A DNA stretch of 6,208 nt from Syntrophomonadaceae bacterium (GTDB taxonomy: Bacteria > Bacillota > Dethiobacteria > DTU022): NCBI GenBank assembly GCA_003558195.1, contig PWMM01000280.1:1-6208 (forward strand), read 5' to 3'. This document shows positions 1-6,144 of the stretch, piece after piece. Below the pieces are notes generated by a model. The model searched no databases. It had not been told where the DNA came from and saw nothing but the letters and a program-made list of their open reading frames with translations. The position numbers and the translations under genes are program-made. How positions within the stretch are numbered: the stretch's first letter is position 1; each line of letters begins with the position of its first letter.

Positions 1-504
1 AGCGTCAGCACTGGCAATTTCACCCCAGGCAGTACCACAATCAGCAGTAATTTAATCAATGGTGTAACAGGTGCTTTTATCCCAGGTGGAGCTACCTCGT
101 TGACTGCGGGTGCAGGTACAACCCCTGCATACGATCCTTCTGTCATCAGGGATGAAAGTGAAGGTTATTGTATCTTATGTGGCGGCCCATGTATATATGG
201 AGCTCCAGTGAGTGGACCGGGGCAAACCGAAGATTCTGACCTGGATCCTGGAACCGAATCTGATCCTGGTACTGGTTCTGAACCCGGAACTGGCCCTGAT
301 CCTGGTAATGGTTCTGAACCTGGAACTGGCCCTGTACCTTACACCGGTGAACCTGGAACCGGCCCTGACCCTGGCACTGACCAAACCGGAGGATCTGATC
401 AGACTGGTAATTCGGGTTCTGGCCAAACTGGAGGATCTGATCAGACCGGTGGCTCCGGTTCTAACTCTGGCCAAAATGGGGGCTCATGGTGGGAAACTTT
501 TTAA
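1..504 (+). CDS. C-terminal fragment of an unrecognised protein with a Pro/Gly/Thr repeat tail (start lies upstream of the window)
   Basis: The frame is open from the first base, so this is the last 167 residues of a longer protein; the in-frame TTG at 100 has no ribosome-binding site and is not taken as a start. I do not recognise the family. The first 50 or so residues are rich in Gly, Ser, Thr, Asn and Ile and look like a beta-rich surface or repeat protein. A Cys cluster follows (CILCGGPC, residues 57-64; three Cys in CxxCxxxC spacing). After it comes a low-complexity tail: PGT-type hexapeptides (residues 82-126), then DQTGGS-type units (127-162), then the C-terminal end WWETF. There is no LPXTG motif or membrane helix in the visible part. 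Such tails are common in secreted or wall-associated proteins, so an extracytoplasmic location is my inference. It converges with the FHA-PrsW gene, and nothing shows that it belongs to the signalling system. Confidence 0.7.
   Translation, partial: SVSTGNFTPGSTTISSNLINGVTGAFIPGGATSLTAGAGTTPAYDPSVIRDESEGYCILCGGPCIYGAPVSGPGQTEDSDLDPGTESDPGTGSEPGTGPDPGNGSEPGTGPVPYTGEPGTGPDPGTDQTGGSDQTGNSGSGQTGGSDQTGGSGSNSGQNGGSWWETF
244..378 (+). repeat. Hexapeptide-coding tandem repeat, consensus (D/E)-P-G-T-G-(S/P)
   Basis: About seven and a half degenerate 18-bp units run head to tail in frame: DPGTES, DPGTGS, EPGTGP, DPGNGS, EPGTGP, VPYTG (one codon short), EPGTGP, DPGT. Acidic residues and prolines alternate regularly, giving a probably extended acidic stalk. 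Third-position differences between units show that the array is not a very recent duplication. Period and frame are read directly; the stalk role is inference. Confidence 0.85.
379..486 (+). repeat. Degenerate Gln-Thr-Gly-Gly-Ser repeat following the PGT array
   Basis: Five imperfect units (DQTGGS, DQTGNSGSG, QTGGS, DQTGGSGSNSG, QNGGS) form a Gly/Ser/Gln-rich flexible tail that ends in two Trp codons and the stop. It is a second repeat type, distinct in composition from the Pro-rich array before it. Confidence 0.75.
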
Positions 505-654
505 TTGAAAGCCCAATAATATAAAGTTGACGATAAGATTCAATTTGGTCTGAATCGAAAAATCGGGCATTCAATTTGTAATAAAATGATAGGCGGGATG
601 AACCTACTCATTACCTTTTTGCCGCTTCAGGATAGCAAAAGAAGCTGTTGCTGT

Positions 655-2097
655 TTATAATCGCTGATCGAGATTCGTTTTTAAAAGCCACATTGCCAGT
701 CCGGCAGAAAAGAGAGTAATAAATTGCGCACCCAAAAGCATATCTACGCCGGCTAAAGTGTTATAAGAGGCATGCAGCAAATAGGGAATCAAGAAGGCTA
801 TAAATAAGTAGAGGTTTCTCGTTTTAGTAGAGGTTGCAAAGATGGAAAGGCCGGTAAAGTAACCCATGATGATTCCCCAAAATTCATGGCCTCCTAAAAT
901 ATTTCTCAGGATGGCTGTAAAAGTTGGGCTGTCAGTACCGGCAATATAAAGAAAGTTTTCAAGCATAGAGAAACCGGCAGCTACCGCTCCGCAATAAAGA
1001 ATACCATCAGCTAACCTTTTCGGGCTGCGATTTATCCATATAAAAAGCAGGCCAGCAGCGAGTTTGAAAAATTCCTCCGATGAAGCACTAATAATAAAAT
1101 GGATCCTGGCCTGTACAGCAAGCCCTGTTCCTAAAAAAAATGGCAGGTCCTGGAGTGGTAGCTGTATTGCAAGGGAGCCGATAATGGCCAAAAGACCGCC
1201 CATGAAAAATACTTTTAGAATTTGACCGGGCTGCTGTAGCGCTTCTCTATCAAAGTAGAGGATGATCGCTAAAACACCTAAAGGTTGAACCGTGCCCAGT
1301 AAAAAATTGATGGTGCTACTAAAAAAACTTTGCTCTGCAGTCATGGATAAGAATAACCCGAACAGGATTAGCATAATGATTGTGAAAATGATTAAAGCCT
1401 GTTTTTGATTAATCATCCCAACCTGGTATTTGCCCTCGTAAAGTATATTATCGCCATCAAAAATCAAATGGCTGCCGCCCAGCTTAATCTTTGCACCCCG
1501 GATCAAGGGAGCGTAATTGTCAATTTTTACGCCGTCTACATAGACCCCATTAGTGCTGTTTAAATCTTTGATCTGGTATTGGCCGTCTCGATATACAACC
1601 TGGGCATGATGCCTTGATATTTGAGGGTGATCGAGGGTAATTGTGTTACTGGTCCCCCTGCCGATAGTTAAATTATGGAATACTGGAAGTGATCTGTTGT
1701 ATTGAAGACCACTGCCTCCCTTTTTATCGAGGGCGGGCGGGCTGCTATCTTCAGCCAGGTTTCCAGAAAGGGGCTTTTGCAGAGAATCCTCACCGGTTCC
1801 AGGTTCAATTAACTGCAAAATTGAATTGCCAATTTTGAACTGCTCGCCTGTGACAATGGTGGTTTTTTCTTTGATCAATTCATCATTGAGGTATATACCA
1901 TTGCGGCTGTCTTCATCGATAATGGTTACGTTCCCTTCCTGGTCTACTTCGATCTTCATGTGGATCCTAGAAACATCTAAATCGGTTAAGACTAAGTTGC
2001 ACCTGGATTTACTTCTGCCTATTAGGTAGTTAACACCGCGCGTTAAATCGAAATGTTTTCCTTCGTCTGGTCCGGCAACAACTTGTAGTCGATACAA
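655..2097 (-). CDS. Membrane protein with two N-terminal FHA domains fused to a PrsW-family intramembrane metalloprotease
   Basis: 480 residues. FHA 1 spans about residues 3-97 (GRS 27-29, SRIH 43-46, NG 66-67). A Ser/Pro/Gly linker (98-130) leads to FHA 2, about 131-215 (GRG 146-148, SRHH 161-164, STNG 181-184). Both keep the residues FHA domains use to bind phosphothreonine. Residues 234-475 hold roughly eight or nine hydrophobic segments with the PrsW motifs: EEFFK (341-345), GFSMLEN (375-381), His404 in HEFWG, and HASYN (442-446). The candidate metal and catalytic residues are thus intact, predicting an active site-2-like protease in the membrane. PrsW of Bacillus subtilis cleaves the anti-sigma factor RsiW; the substrate here is unknown. 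TTG is chosen as start because the frame closes at 2122-2124 with no ATG or GTG between, and a GGTGA site lies 4 nt upstream. It is transcribed away from the PP2C operon. Domain calls are firm; coupling of FHA binding to proteolysis is inference. Confidence 0.92.
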   Translation of the reverse strand: MYRLQVVAGPDEGKHFDLTRGVNYLIGRSKSRCNLVLTDLDVSRIHMKIEVDQEGNVTIIDEDSRNGIYLNDELIKEKTTIVTGEQFKIGNSILQLIEPGTGEDSLQKPLSGNLAEDSSPPALDKKGGSGLQYNRSLPVFHNLTIGRGTSNTITLDHPQISRHHAQVVYRDGQYQIKDLNSTNGVYVDGVKIDNYAPLIRGAKIKLGGSHLIFDGDNILYEGKYQVGMINQKQALIIFTIIMLILFGLFLSMTAEQSFFSSTINFLLGTVQPLGVLAIILYFDREALQQPGQILKVFFMGGLLAIIGSLAIQLPLQDLPFFLGTGLAVQARIHFIISASSEEFFKLAAGLLFIWINRSPKRLADGILYCGAVAAGFSMLENFLYIAGTDSPTFTAILRNILGGHEFWGIIMGYFTGLSIFATSTKTRNLYLFIAFLIPYLLHASYNTLAGVDMLLGAQFITLFSAGLAMWLLKTNLDQRL

Positions 2098-2101
2098 TGC
2101 T

Positions 2102-2106
2102 TCACC
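2102..2106 (-). promoter_or_regulatory. Ribosome-binding site deciding the TTG start of the FHA-PrsW gene
   Basis: On the minus strand GGTGA sits 4 nt before the TTG at 2097. The spacing is short, but the site matches the 16S rRNA tail, and no ATG or GTG exists between this TTG and the upstream stop. Confidence 0.6.
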
Positions 2107-2197
2107 AGCTTTCTTAAATATTTATTAGAGTTTTGCATTGAAAGCGGTAGCTACTCCAGATGCTTTTAAACATTGTTTTAGATTTTCAATAATGCTT

Positions 2198-2206
2198 TGC
2201 TATAAT
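2198..2206 (+). promoter_or_regulatory. Candidate extended -10 promoter element (TGC-TATAAT), plus strand
   Basis: A perfect TATAAT at 2201-2206 is preceded by TGN, the extended -10 consensus. The best -35 is a partial match, TTTAGA at 2177-2182, with an 18-bp spacer. If used, transcription would start near 2213 and give the PP2C operon a leader of about 540 nt, or make a separate short RNA. Chance matches are quite possible in such AT-rich DNA. Confidence 0.3.
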
Positions 2207-2669
2207 AATTTGTAAGCACTATAAAGCTTTTGCAAAAGTATTAGCTGATTTAATACCTATTAAAGCGCATTTTATTAAACAATCTTGAGAAAATAAACAC
2301 AAAAATGTACCAGTAAACTGCTGCTCGATCAGATTATTATATTAAACCTTTCCACTTAAGTTTCCTGCTTAACACTCAAATACTTTTGAATATAGAGAGT
2401 ATTTCTATCATGCCTGTTTAAACTATGAATAATATGATTTTTTGGCAGCAATAAAAATAAGTCAGATGTTTTATGCTTGTATTTTAAGCAGTGCTCAGTT
2501 AGAATATAGTTAAAATTTAGTTGAATAAAGAATTTCTATAAGGTGAAACCAATCCTTTTAGCGCTTGGAAATACAGTAACAACTAGAGCAACTTAACTTA
2601 TTTTTGACTTACATAAAATATATTAATTACATGTAACTCTAGCAGGATTAGTAGTTGTTGTGTTGAAAG

Positions 2670-2675
2670 TATAAT
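2670..2675 (+). promoter_or_regulatory. Candidate -10 element for the PP2C/pseudoprotease/PP2C operon
   Basis: A perfect TATAAT lies 80 bp before the chosen ATG, predicting a transcript start near 2682 and a leader of about 75 nt. The -35 is poor: TTAGTA at 2648-2653, 16-bp spacer. Of the elements seen it is the best placed to drive the operon, but a weak -35 could mean an activator is needed or that the match is chance. Confidence 0.35.
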
Positions 2676-2740
2676 CTTGGAAGTAATCCAATGAGCAAGG
2701 CGATATTTTTTTAATTAGCGTTTTGTTAGTTATACCTAAA

Positions 2741-2745
2741 AAAGG
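2741..2745 (+). promoter_or_regulatory. Ribosome-binding site supporting the ATG start of the first PP2C gene
   Basis: AAAGG, at the end of an A-rich run, is 10 nt upstream of ATG 2756. The alternative in-frame TTG at 2723 is preceded by a T-rich stretch with no such site, so the ATG is preferred. Confidence 0.5.
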
Positions 2746-2755
2746 TTGGTTCCGA

Positions 2756-3670
2756 ATGTTTAGATTTTTCACTAGCAAAAATAATAAGGTTACCAAAGAT
2801 AAAAAAATTGCTTCAACGGTAAAAAAGTCCCAGGCCGCTGGAAGTGAGAAACCAGTACCTGCAGCCGGTGATAATTCATTGAAACTGGATTTGTCAAATT
2901 GTCAGCATATTGGTGCCCGTGAGAACCAGGAAGATTATTTTGCAGTCTCTGATTTAAACGATAAAAAAAAGGTTGCGGAAAATGGATTATGGGCTGTTAT
3001 TGCTGATGGTATGGGCGGTTTAGATATTGGTGAAAAAGCCAGCAGGGTAGCGGTTAAGGTTTTTATGCGGGAACAAGAAAATATAGAGAATGCTGATCCC
3101 ATTCCAAAACGCTTGAAACTTGCTGCCCAGGTTGCCAATACAGCAGTTTACGACTCTGCTTTTGATGAAAAAGGGGAAGTTGACCTGGGGACCACTTTGA
3201 TTGCTGCTGTGGTTAAAGATGAAAAGCTCTTCTGGGTATCTGTGGGCGATAGCCGTATTTATCTCTTTCGTGATGGTGTTTTAAAGCAGCTAAACCGGGA
3301 TCATATCTATAAATACCATTTATTAAAAGACGTTGAAAACGGAATAATAACGAAAAAAGAGGCCGATAATCATCCGGAAAGAGCTTATCTTACCAGTCAC
3401 ATGGGTTTACCGCAACTACCGGAAATTGATCAGAATTTAGAACCGTTATTGCTAAAGGCAGGTGATCGAATCTTATTATGCAGTGACGGTTTATCAAATA
3501 CTTTGTCAGATGATGAAATTAAACTATATCTAAGCAAAAACGAAAAAGTTAAAGCTGAAGAAATGGTTAAGCAAGCACTTATCAGGAAAAACCGGTTCCA
3601 GGATAACATTACTGTCATTATTTTATCTTACGGAAATAATAGCAAAAAAATAAATGGTGAAGAGGGATAA
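2756..3670 (+). CDS. PP2C-family Ser/Thr protein phosphatase with a Lys-rich N-terminal extension
   Basis: 304 residues from ATG 2756; starting at the TTG at 2723 would add 11 residues. Residues 1-42 are a basic, disordered-looking extension with no membrane helix. The PP2C domain spans about 45-292 with the family motifs in order: RENQED (55-60), ADGMGG (83-88), GTT (145-147), VGDSRIY (163-169), a LTSHMG segment (212-217), LCSDG (241-245) and DNITV (283-287). Asp60, Asp84, Asp244 and Asp283 match the metal-binding aspartates of bacterial PP2C enzymes such as PstP, so an active Mn/Mg-dependent phosphatase is predicted. It should be cytoplasmic and remove phosphate from Thr/Ser on kinase, FHA-partner or substrate proteins. 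It opens the operon; its stop is 3 nt before the next ATG, indicating translational coupling with the membrane FHA protein. The target is unknown. Family call is firm. Confidence 0.95.
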   Translation: MFRFFTSKNNKVTKDKKIASTVKKSQAAGSEKPVPAAGDNSLKLDLSNCQHIGARENQEDYFAVSDLNDKKKVAENGLWAVIADGMGGLDIGEKASRVAVKVFMREQENIENADPIPKRLKLAAQVANTAVYDSAFDEKGEVDLGTTLIAAVVKDEKLFWVSVGDSRIYLFRDGVLKQLNRDHIYKYHLLKDVENGIITKKEADNHPERAYLTSHMGLPQLPEIDQNLEPLLLKAGDRILLCSDGLSNTLSDDEIKLYLSKNEKVKAEEMVKQALIRKNRFQDNITVIILSYGNNSKKINGEEG

Positions 3671-3673
3671 ATT

Positions 3674-5341
3674 ATGATCACAAAAAGAGTTTGTCTTGCT
3701 AGTACATGGTGGTTATTAATCTGTCTGTTGGTTTTACTATCATTTTCTGGATCTGTTCTTGCTGGGACCATGACTGTTGCTGAAGTGCGGGAAAGTGTGG
3801 TTCGGATTGAAGTGAGACCGGGTGGTTGGGAGGATATCCGAAATTTTAACCCTGATACGCAGAGTTTAAGAGGCTCGGGTTTTGTGATTGGAAAAGAAGA
3901 GCCTTTTCAGTATGTTGTTACAACCTGGAACAATGTCAACCCGGATACATACCGGCAAACGTTTGAAAGAAATGTTGATTCGGTAGATGTTTTCGTGTGG
4001 CGGTCTGCTGATGATCGTTTTCCGGCCCGGGTGGAAATACCGCTAATCAGGGCAAATATTGCTGTTCTTGAACTTGATCCTAATCACCTGTTATATGGTT
4101 ATACACCATTAATGATCGGTGACCGCACTATGATTGAACCGGGCGACGATATGACGATCATCGGTTATCCCCAGGGTCTTGCAACTGCCAGGCCACAGCA
4201 AACTGAAGTTGTTAGAAACATGTATTCTCAACAAATCAATGTACAAAATGTTCGTAATTATGTGATGCAGGCCGGAACCAGTATTGACAGGGGATCTGAA
4301 GGTGGGCCGCTGATCAATGCCGATGGTCATGTTGTCGGGGTTGCTGTTTTTCAGGTGGGCCTTACAAACACGCCCGGTGGTTCTGAAATAGACGAACTTA
4401 TTGGCGCACTTGGGGCACGGGGAATTAATTTCCTGAAGGCGGGTGAAGAAGTTGCTGTTGATGAAGAGGAAGAGGAGCCAGCACCCCCTCCGCCCCCACC
4501 ACCACCACCTGCACCTGAACCCTTAGCCCAGGTTTCCAACGTGCGTTTCTTGGAAGATGGAGTTTTAGCCTGGGATTCGGTTGATAATGCAGACGGTTAT
4601 GAGGTGCTGCTATTTAAAAACGACAACCAGGTATCTTCCCGTAATGTAGACTCGGATACCACCAGGGTTGACTTCAGCGAAGCAATGAAAGAGCATGGAG
4701 CCGGTTCTTACTCGGCCAAGGTGAAAGCTTTAGGTGACGGTGATTATGTTGACGGACCAGATGCTACTTCTTCTAATGTCTATGTTGAAGAAGAAAAATG
4801 GTTTGGTTATCCCAGGCCTTTAGTGATCGGAATTGGTTCAGGTGGAATCGCGTTATTAGCGATAATTGCTGTTGCTGTCACGATGATGAAAAAGAAATCA
4901 GCTCCCGCTGCCGCTGCTGCTGCAGGGGCTAGCGCAGGAGCTGCAACCCAGAGAGTGTCTGCACCGGTAACCCAGGCAAAACCATCTACTGCCCCAGTTA
5001 CCAGGGCAAAATCTGTAGGTCCTAAAACTTCTGTCAAAGGCATATCGGGTCATTTTGCCGGTAAAACAATAGAGTTAATCGATGGCAACCTGGTGATCGG
5101 TCGGGATCCCCGTATGGCTCAGCTGGTATATCCTCAGTCCTATGAAGACGTCAGTAGGAAGCACCTTTCGATTCGGTTTGATGAAAGGTCCAATAAATTT
5201 ATACTGGAAGATTCATCTTCCAATGGAACATACCTGTCTTCAAACCAGAAGCTGGAGCCAGGCAAACCATACTATTTAAATCCCGGGGAACGTTTCTATA
5301 TTACTGATCCCAAAGAAGTTTTTGAACTTCAAAGGGCTTAA
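3674..5341 (+). CDS. Single-span membrane protein: signal peptide, trypsin-like pseudoprotease domain, FN3-like domain, TM helix, cytoplasmic FHA domain
   Basis: 555 residues; AGAGGG precedes the ATG by 7 nt. Residues 1-30 are a signal peptide with probable cleavage after VLA (28-30). Residues 33-255 have the HtrA/trypsin fold landmarks GSGFVIG (67-73), VVTTWNN (81-87), NIAVLELD (128-135), GYPQG (164-168) and GSEGGPL (207-213). At the aligned triad positions His is Asn86, Asp is Asn128 and Ser is Glu209, and there is no His in residues 31-137, so peptidase activity is not expected. An acidic then poly-Pro hinge (263-283) leads to an FN3-like domain, about 285-372 (Trp300, GYEVLLF 308-314, SYSAKVKA 345-352). 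A TM helix (382-404) ends in a Lys stop-transfer cluster. After an Ala/Pro/Thr linker, FHA occupies about 456-553 with GRD (476-478), SRKH (494-497) and NG (517-518) intact. The layout suggests a receptor binding an external ligand and a phosphothreonine partner inside. It lies between two PP2C genes. Annotation pipelines would likely call it a trypsin-like peptidase. Confidence 0.9.
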   Translation: MITKRVCLASTWWLLICLLVLLSFSGSVLAGTMTVAEVRESVVRIEVRPGGWEDIRNFNPDTQSLRGSGFVIGKEEPFQYVVTTWNNVNPDTYRQTFERNVDSVDVFVWRSADDRFPARVEIPLIRANIAVLELDPNHLLYGYTPLMIGDRTMIEPGDDMTIIGYPQGLATARPQQTEVVRNMYSQQINVQNVRNYVMQAGTSIDRGSEGGPLINADGHVVGVAVFQVGLTNTPGGSEIDELIGALGARGINFLKAGEEVAVDEEEEEPAPPPPPPPPPAPEPLAQVSNVRFLEDGVLAWDSVDNADGYEVLLFKNDNQVSSRNVDSDTTRVDFSEAMKEHGAGSYSAKVKALGDGDYVDGPDATSSNVYVEEEKWFGYPRPLVIGIGSGGIALLAIIAVAVTMMKKKSAPAAAAAAGASAGAATQRVSAPVTQAKPSTAPVTRAKSVGPKTSVKGISGHFAGKTIELIDGNLVIGRDPRMAQLVYPQSYEDVSRKHLSIRFDERSNKFILEDSSSNGTYLSSNQKLEPGKPYYLNPGERFYITDPKEVFELQRA

Positions 5342-5347
5342 TAAATT

Positions 5348-6079
5348 ATGAACACGCTGGTTTCGGTCTTAACTAACCCGGGAGGCAGGAAGGTAAACGA
5401 AGATTACTGTTGTTATGCTGAAAGAAACGGCTTCGGTTGCTATATTCTGGCCGACGGGTTGGGAGGACATAAAAAAGGTGAACTGGCGGCTAAAACCATA
5501 GGAGAAGCAGTAAAAGAAGCATTTACTGCTTCTCCCGGGTTATCACCGGACTATCTGAAAAAATATATTGAACATGCCCGCCGTGCTTTTAACACGGTCC
5601 GTGACCAATCTCATGCCCATGCAAACATGAAATCAACTCTCGTGGTCCTGCTTTTAGATGGAGAAAAAGCGCTATGGGGCCATATCGGAGATTCAAGGCT
5701 CTACCATTTTCACAGTGGTAAAATGGTATTTAAAACTAAAGATCATAGTGTGCCCCAGATGCTGGCCGATAGTGGAGCTATAAACCAGGATCAGATTCGT
5801 TTTCATGAAGATCGTAATCGCCTTACAGCAGCATTTGATGGTAGTGCCATGCACCGGTTTGTTATAACTAATAAAGCAGTAGATATAACTTCTGGAGATG
5901 TTTTTTTATTATGCAGTGATGGTTTTTGGGAGTACGTAACTGAACCGGAGATGGAGTCTGATTTTAAGCAGGCTCAAGAACCGGAGAGATGGCTTTTATT
6001 GCTGGAAAAAAGGCTTTTAAAACGTGTGGAAAGCGGAAATGATAATTATTCCGCTTTAGCAGTTGTGATTGGCCGGTAA
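5348..6079 (+). CDS. Compact PP2C-family Ser/Thr protein phosphatase
   Basis: 243 residues, about the size of a bare bacterial PP2C domain and shorter than the first phosphatase because it lacks the N-terminal extension. Motifs in order: RKVNED (14-19), ADGLGG (35-40), KSTL (95-98, in place of GTT), IGDSRLY (113-119), KDHS (131-134), RLT (158-160), LCSDG (188-192) and NDN (231-233). Asp19, Asp36, Asp191 and Asp232 are the expected metal ligands, so it should be active. The protein is soluble and presumably cytoplasmic. Stand-alone PP2Cs of this kind occur in kinase/FHA clusters, for instance PppA beside type VI secretion genes; no secretion gene is visible here. The ATG is 6 nt after the stop of the FHA membrane protein, with AAAGGG 11 nt upstream, so it belongs to the same operon. 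It is clearly diverged from the first PP2C, which suggests a different substrate rather than a recent duplication. Confidence 0.95.
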   Translation: MNTLVSVLTNPGGRKVNEDYCCYAERNGFGCYILADGLGGHKKGELAAKTIGEAVKEAFTASPGLSPDYLKKYIEHARRAFNTVRDQSHAHANMKSTLVVLLLDGEKALWGHIGDSRLYHFHSGKMVFKTKDHSVPQMLADSGAINQDQIRFHEDRNRLTAAFDGSAMHRFVITNKAVDITSGDVFLLCSDGFWEYVTEPEMESDFKQAQEPERWLLLLEKRLLKRVESGNDNYSALAVVIGR

Positions 6080-6095
6080 GGTTACAGTTACCGGC
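6072..6095 (+). other. GC-rich hairpin overlapping the stop codon of the second PP2C gene
   Basis: GCCGGTAA (6072-6079) and TTACCGGC (6088-6095) form a perfect 8-bp stem around an 8-nt loop; the TAA stop at 6077-6079 lies in the left arm. No T-run follows, so it is not a standard intrinsic terminator. It could protect or help process the mRNA, or lower expression of the next gene, which begins 50 nt later. The stem is read directly; the role is inference. Confidence 0.5.
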
Positions 6096-6127
6096 AGCTG
6101 ATCTGATTCAAAATGATTAAACTAACA

Positions 6128-6135
6128 GGGAGGGT
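6128..6135 (+). promoter_or_regulatory. Strong Shine-Dalgarno site of the truncated downstream gene
   Basis: GGGAGGG, a near-consensus site, lies about 9-10 nt before ATG 6145. It supports that start and shows that the cut-off gene is independently translated. Confidence 0.65.
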
Positions 6136-6144
6136 AAATAGATA

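Larger units (their letters stand above)
2098..2755. other. Long AT-rich divergent intergenic region without a supportable gene
   Basis: These 658 bases separate the divergent FHA-PrsW gene and PP2C operon. Composition is far more AT-rich than the flanking genes and all frames are broken by stops. The longest reading frame noted by eye with an ATG (2466-2513, 15 codons) has no ribosome-binding site. It holds two candidate plus-strand -10 elements (2201-2206 and 2670-2675) and several short inverted repeats: CTTTTGCAAAAG at 2227-2238, TTTAAT/ATTAAA at 2249-2264, AAATACT/AGTATTT at 2378-2404, AACAACTA/TAGTTGTT at 2578-2659 and TTACATGTAA at 2627-2636. I see no tRNA, no riboswitch class I can name, no CRISPR and no transposon end. 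No good minus-strand promoter for FHA-PrsW was found by eye. Confidence 0.7.

Noticed and set aside
100..504. TTG at 100 as the start of a complete 134-residue protein
   Set aside because: The frame is open to base 1, the sequence before TTG has the same composition as what follows, and there is no ribosome-binding site; this is a C-terminal fragment.
537..556. GATTCA/TGAATC inverted repeat as a terminator between the convergent genes
   Set aside because: Only a 6-bp AT-rich stem with an 8-nt loop and no T-run on either side; too weak to call a terminator.
2466..2513. Small reading frame of 15 codons in the divergent spacer
   Set aside because: No ribosome-binding site, no recognisable features, and expected by chance in 650 bases.
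2723..2755. TTG at 2723 as the start of the first PP2C
   Set aside because: A T-rich stretch without a Shine-Dalgarno match precedes it, whereas ATG 2756 has AAAGG 10 nt upstream. The extra 11 residues are not part of the PP2C fold.
3473..3492. Nearly identical 20-base stretch in both PP2C genes (3473-3492 and 5906-5925, one mismatch)
   Set aside because: It encodes the conserved LLCSDG motif in both; the genes are otherwise clearly diverged, so shared motif and codon use explain it better than recombination.
4351..4539. Minus-strand frame with a poly-Gly run
   Set aside because: It is the antisense shadow of the poly-Pro hinge of the FHA membrane protein; no start signal or independent support.
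3674..5341. Annotation as an active trypsin-like or HtrA serine protease
   Set aside because: All three aligned triad positions are substituted (Asn86, Asn128, Glu209), and there is no His in residues 31-137 that could replace the catalytic one.
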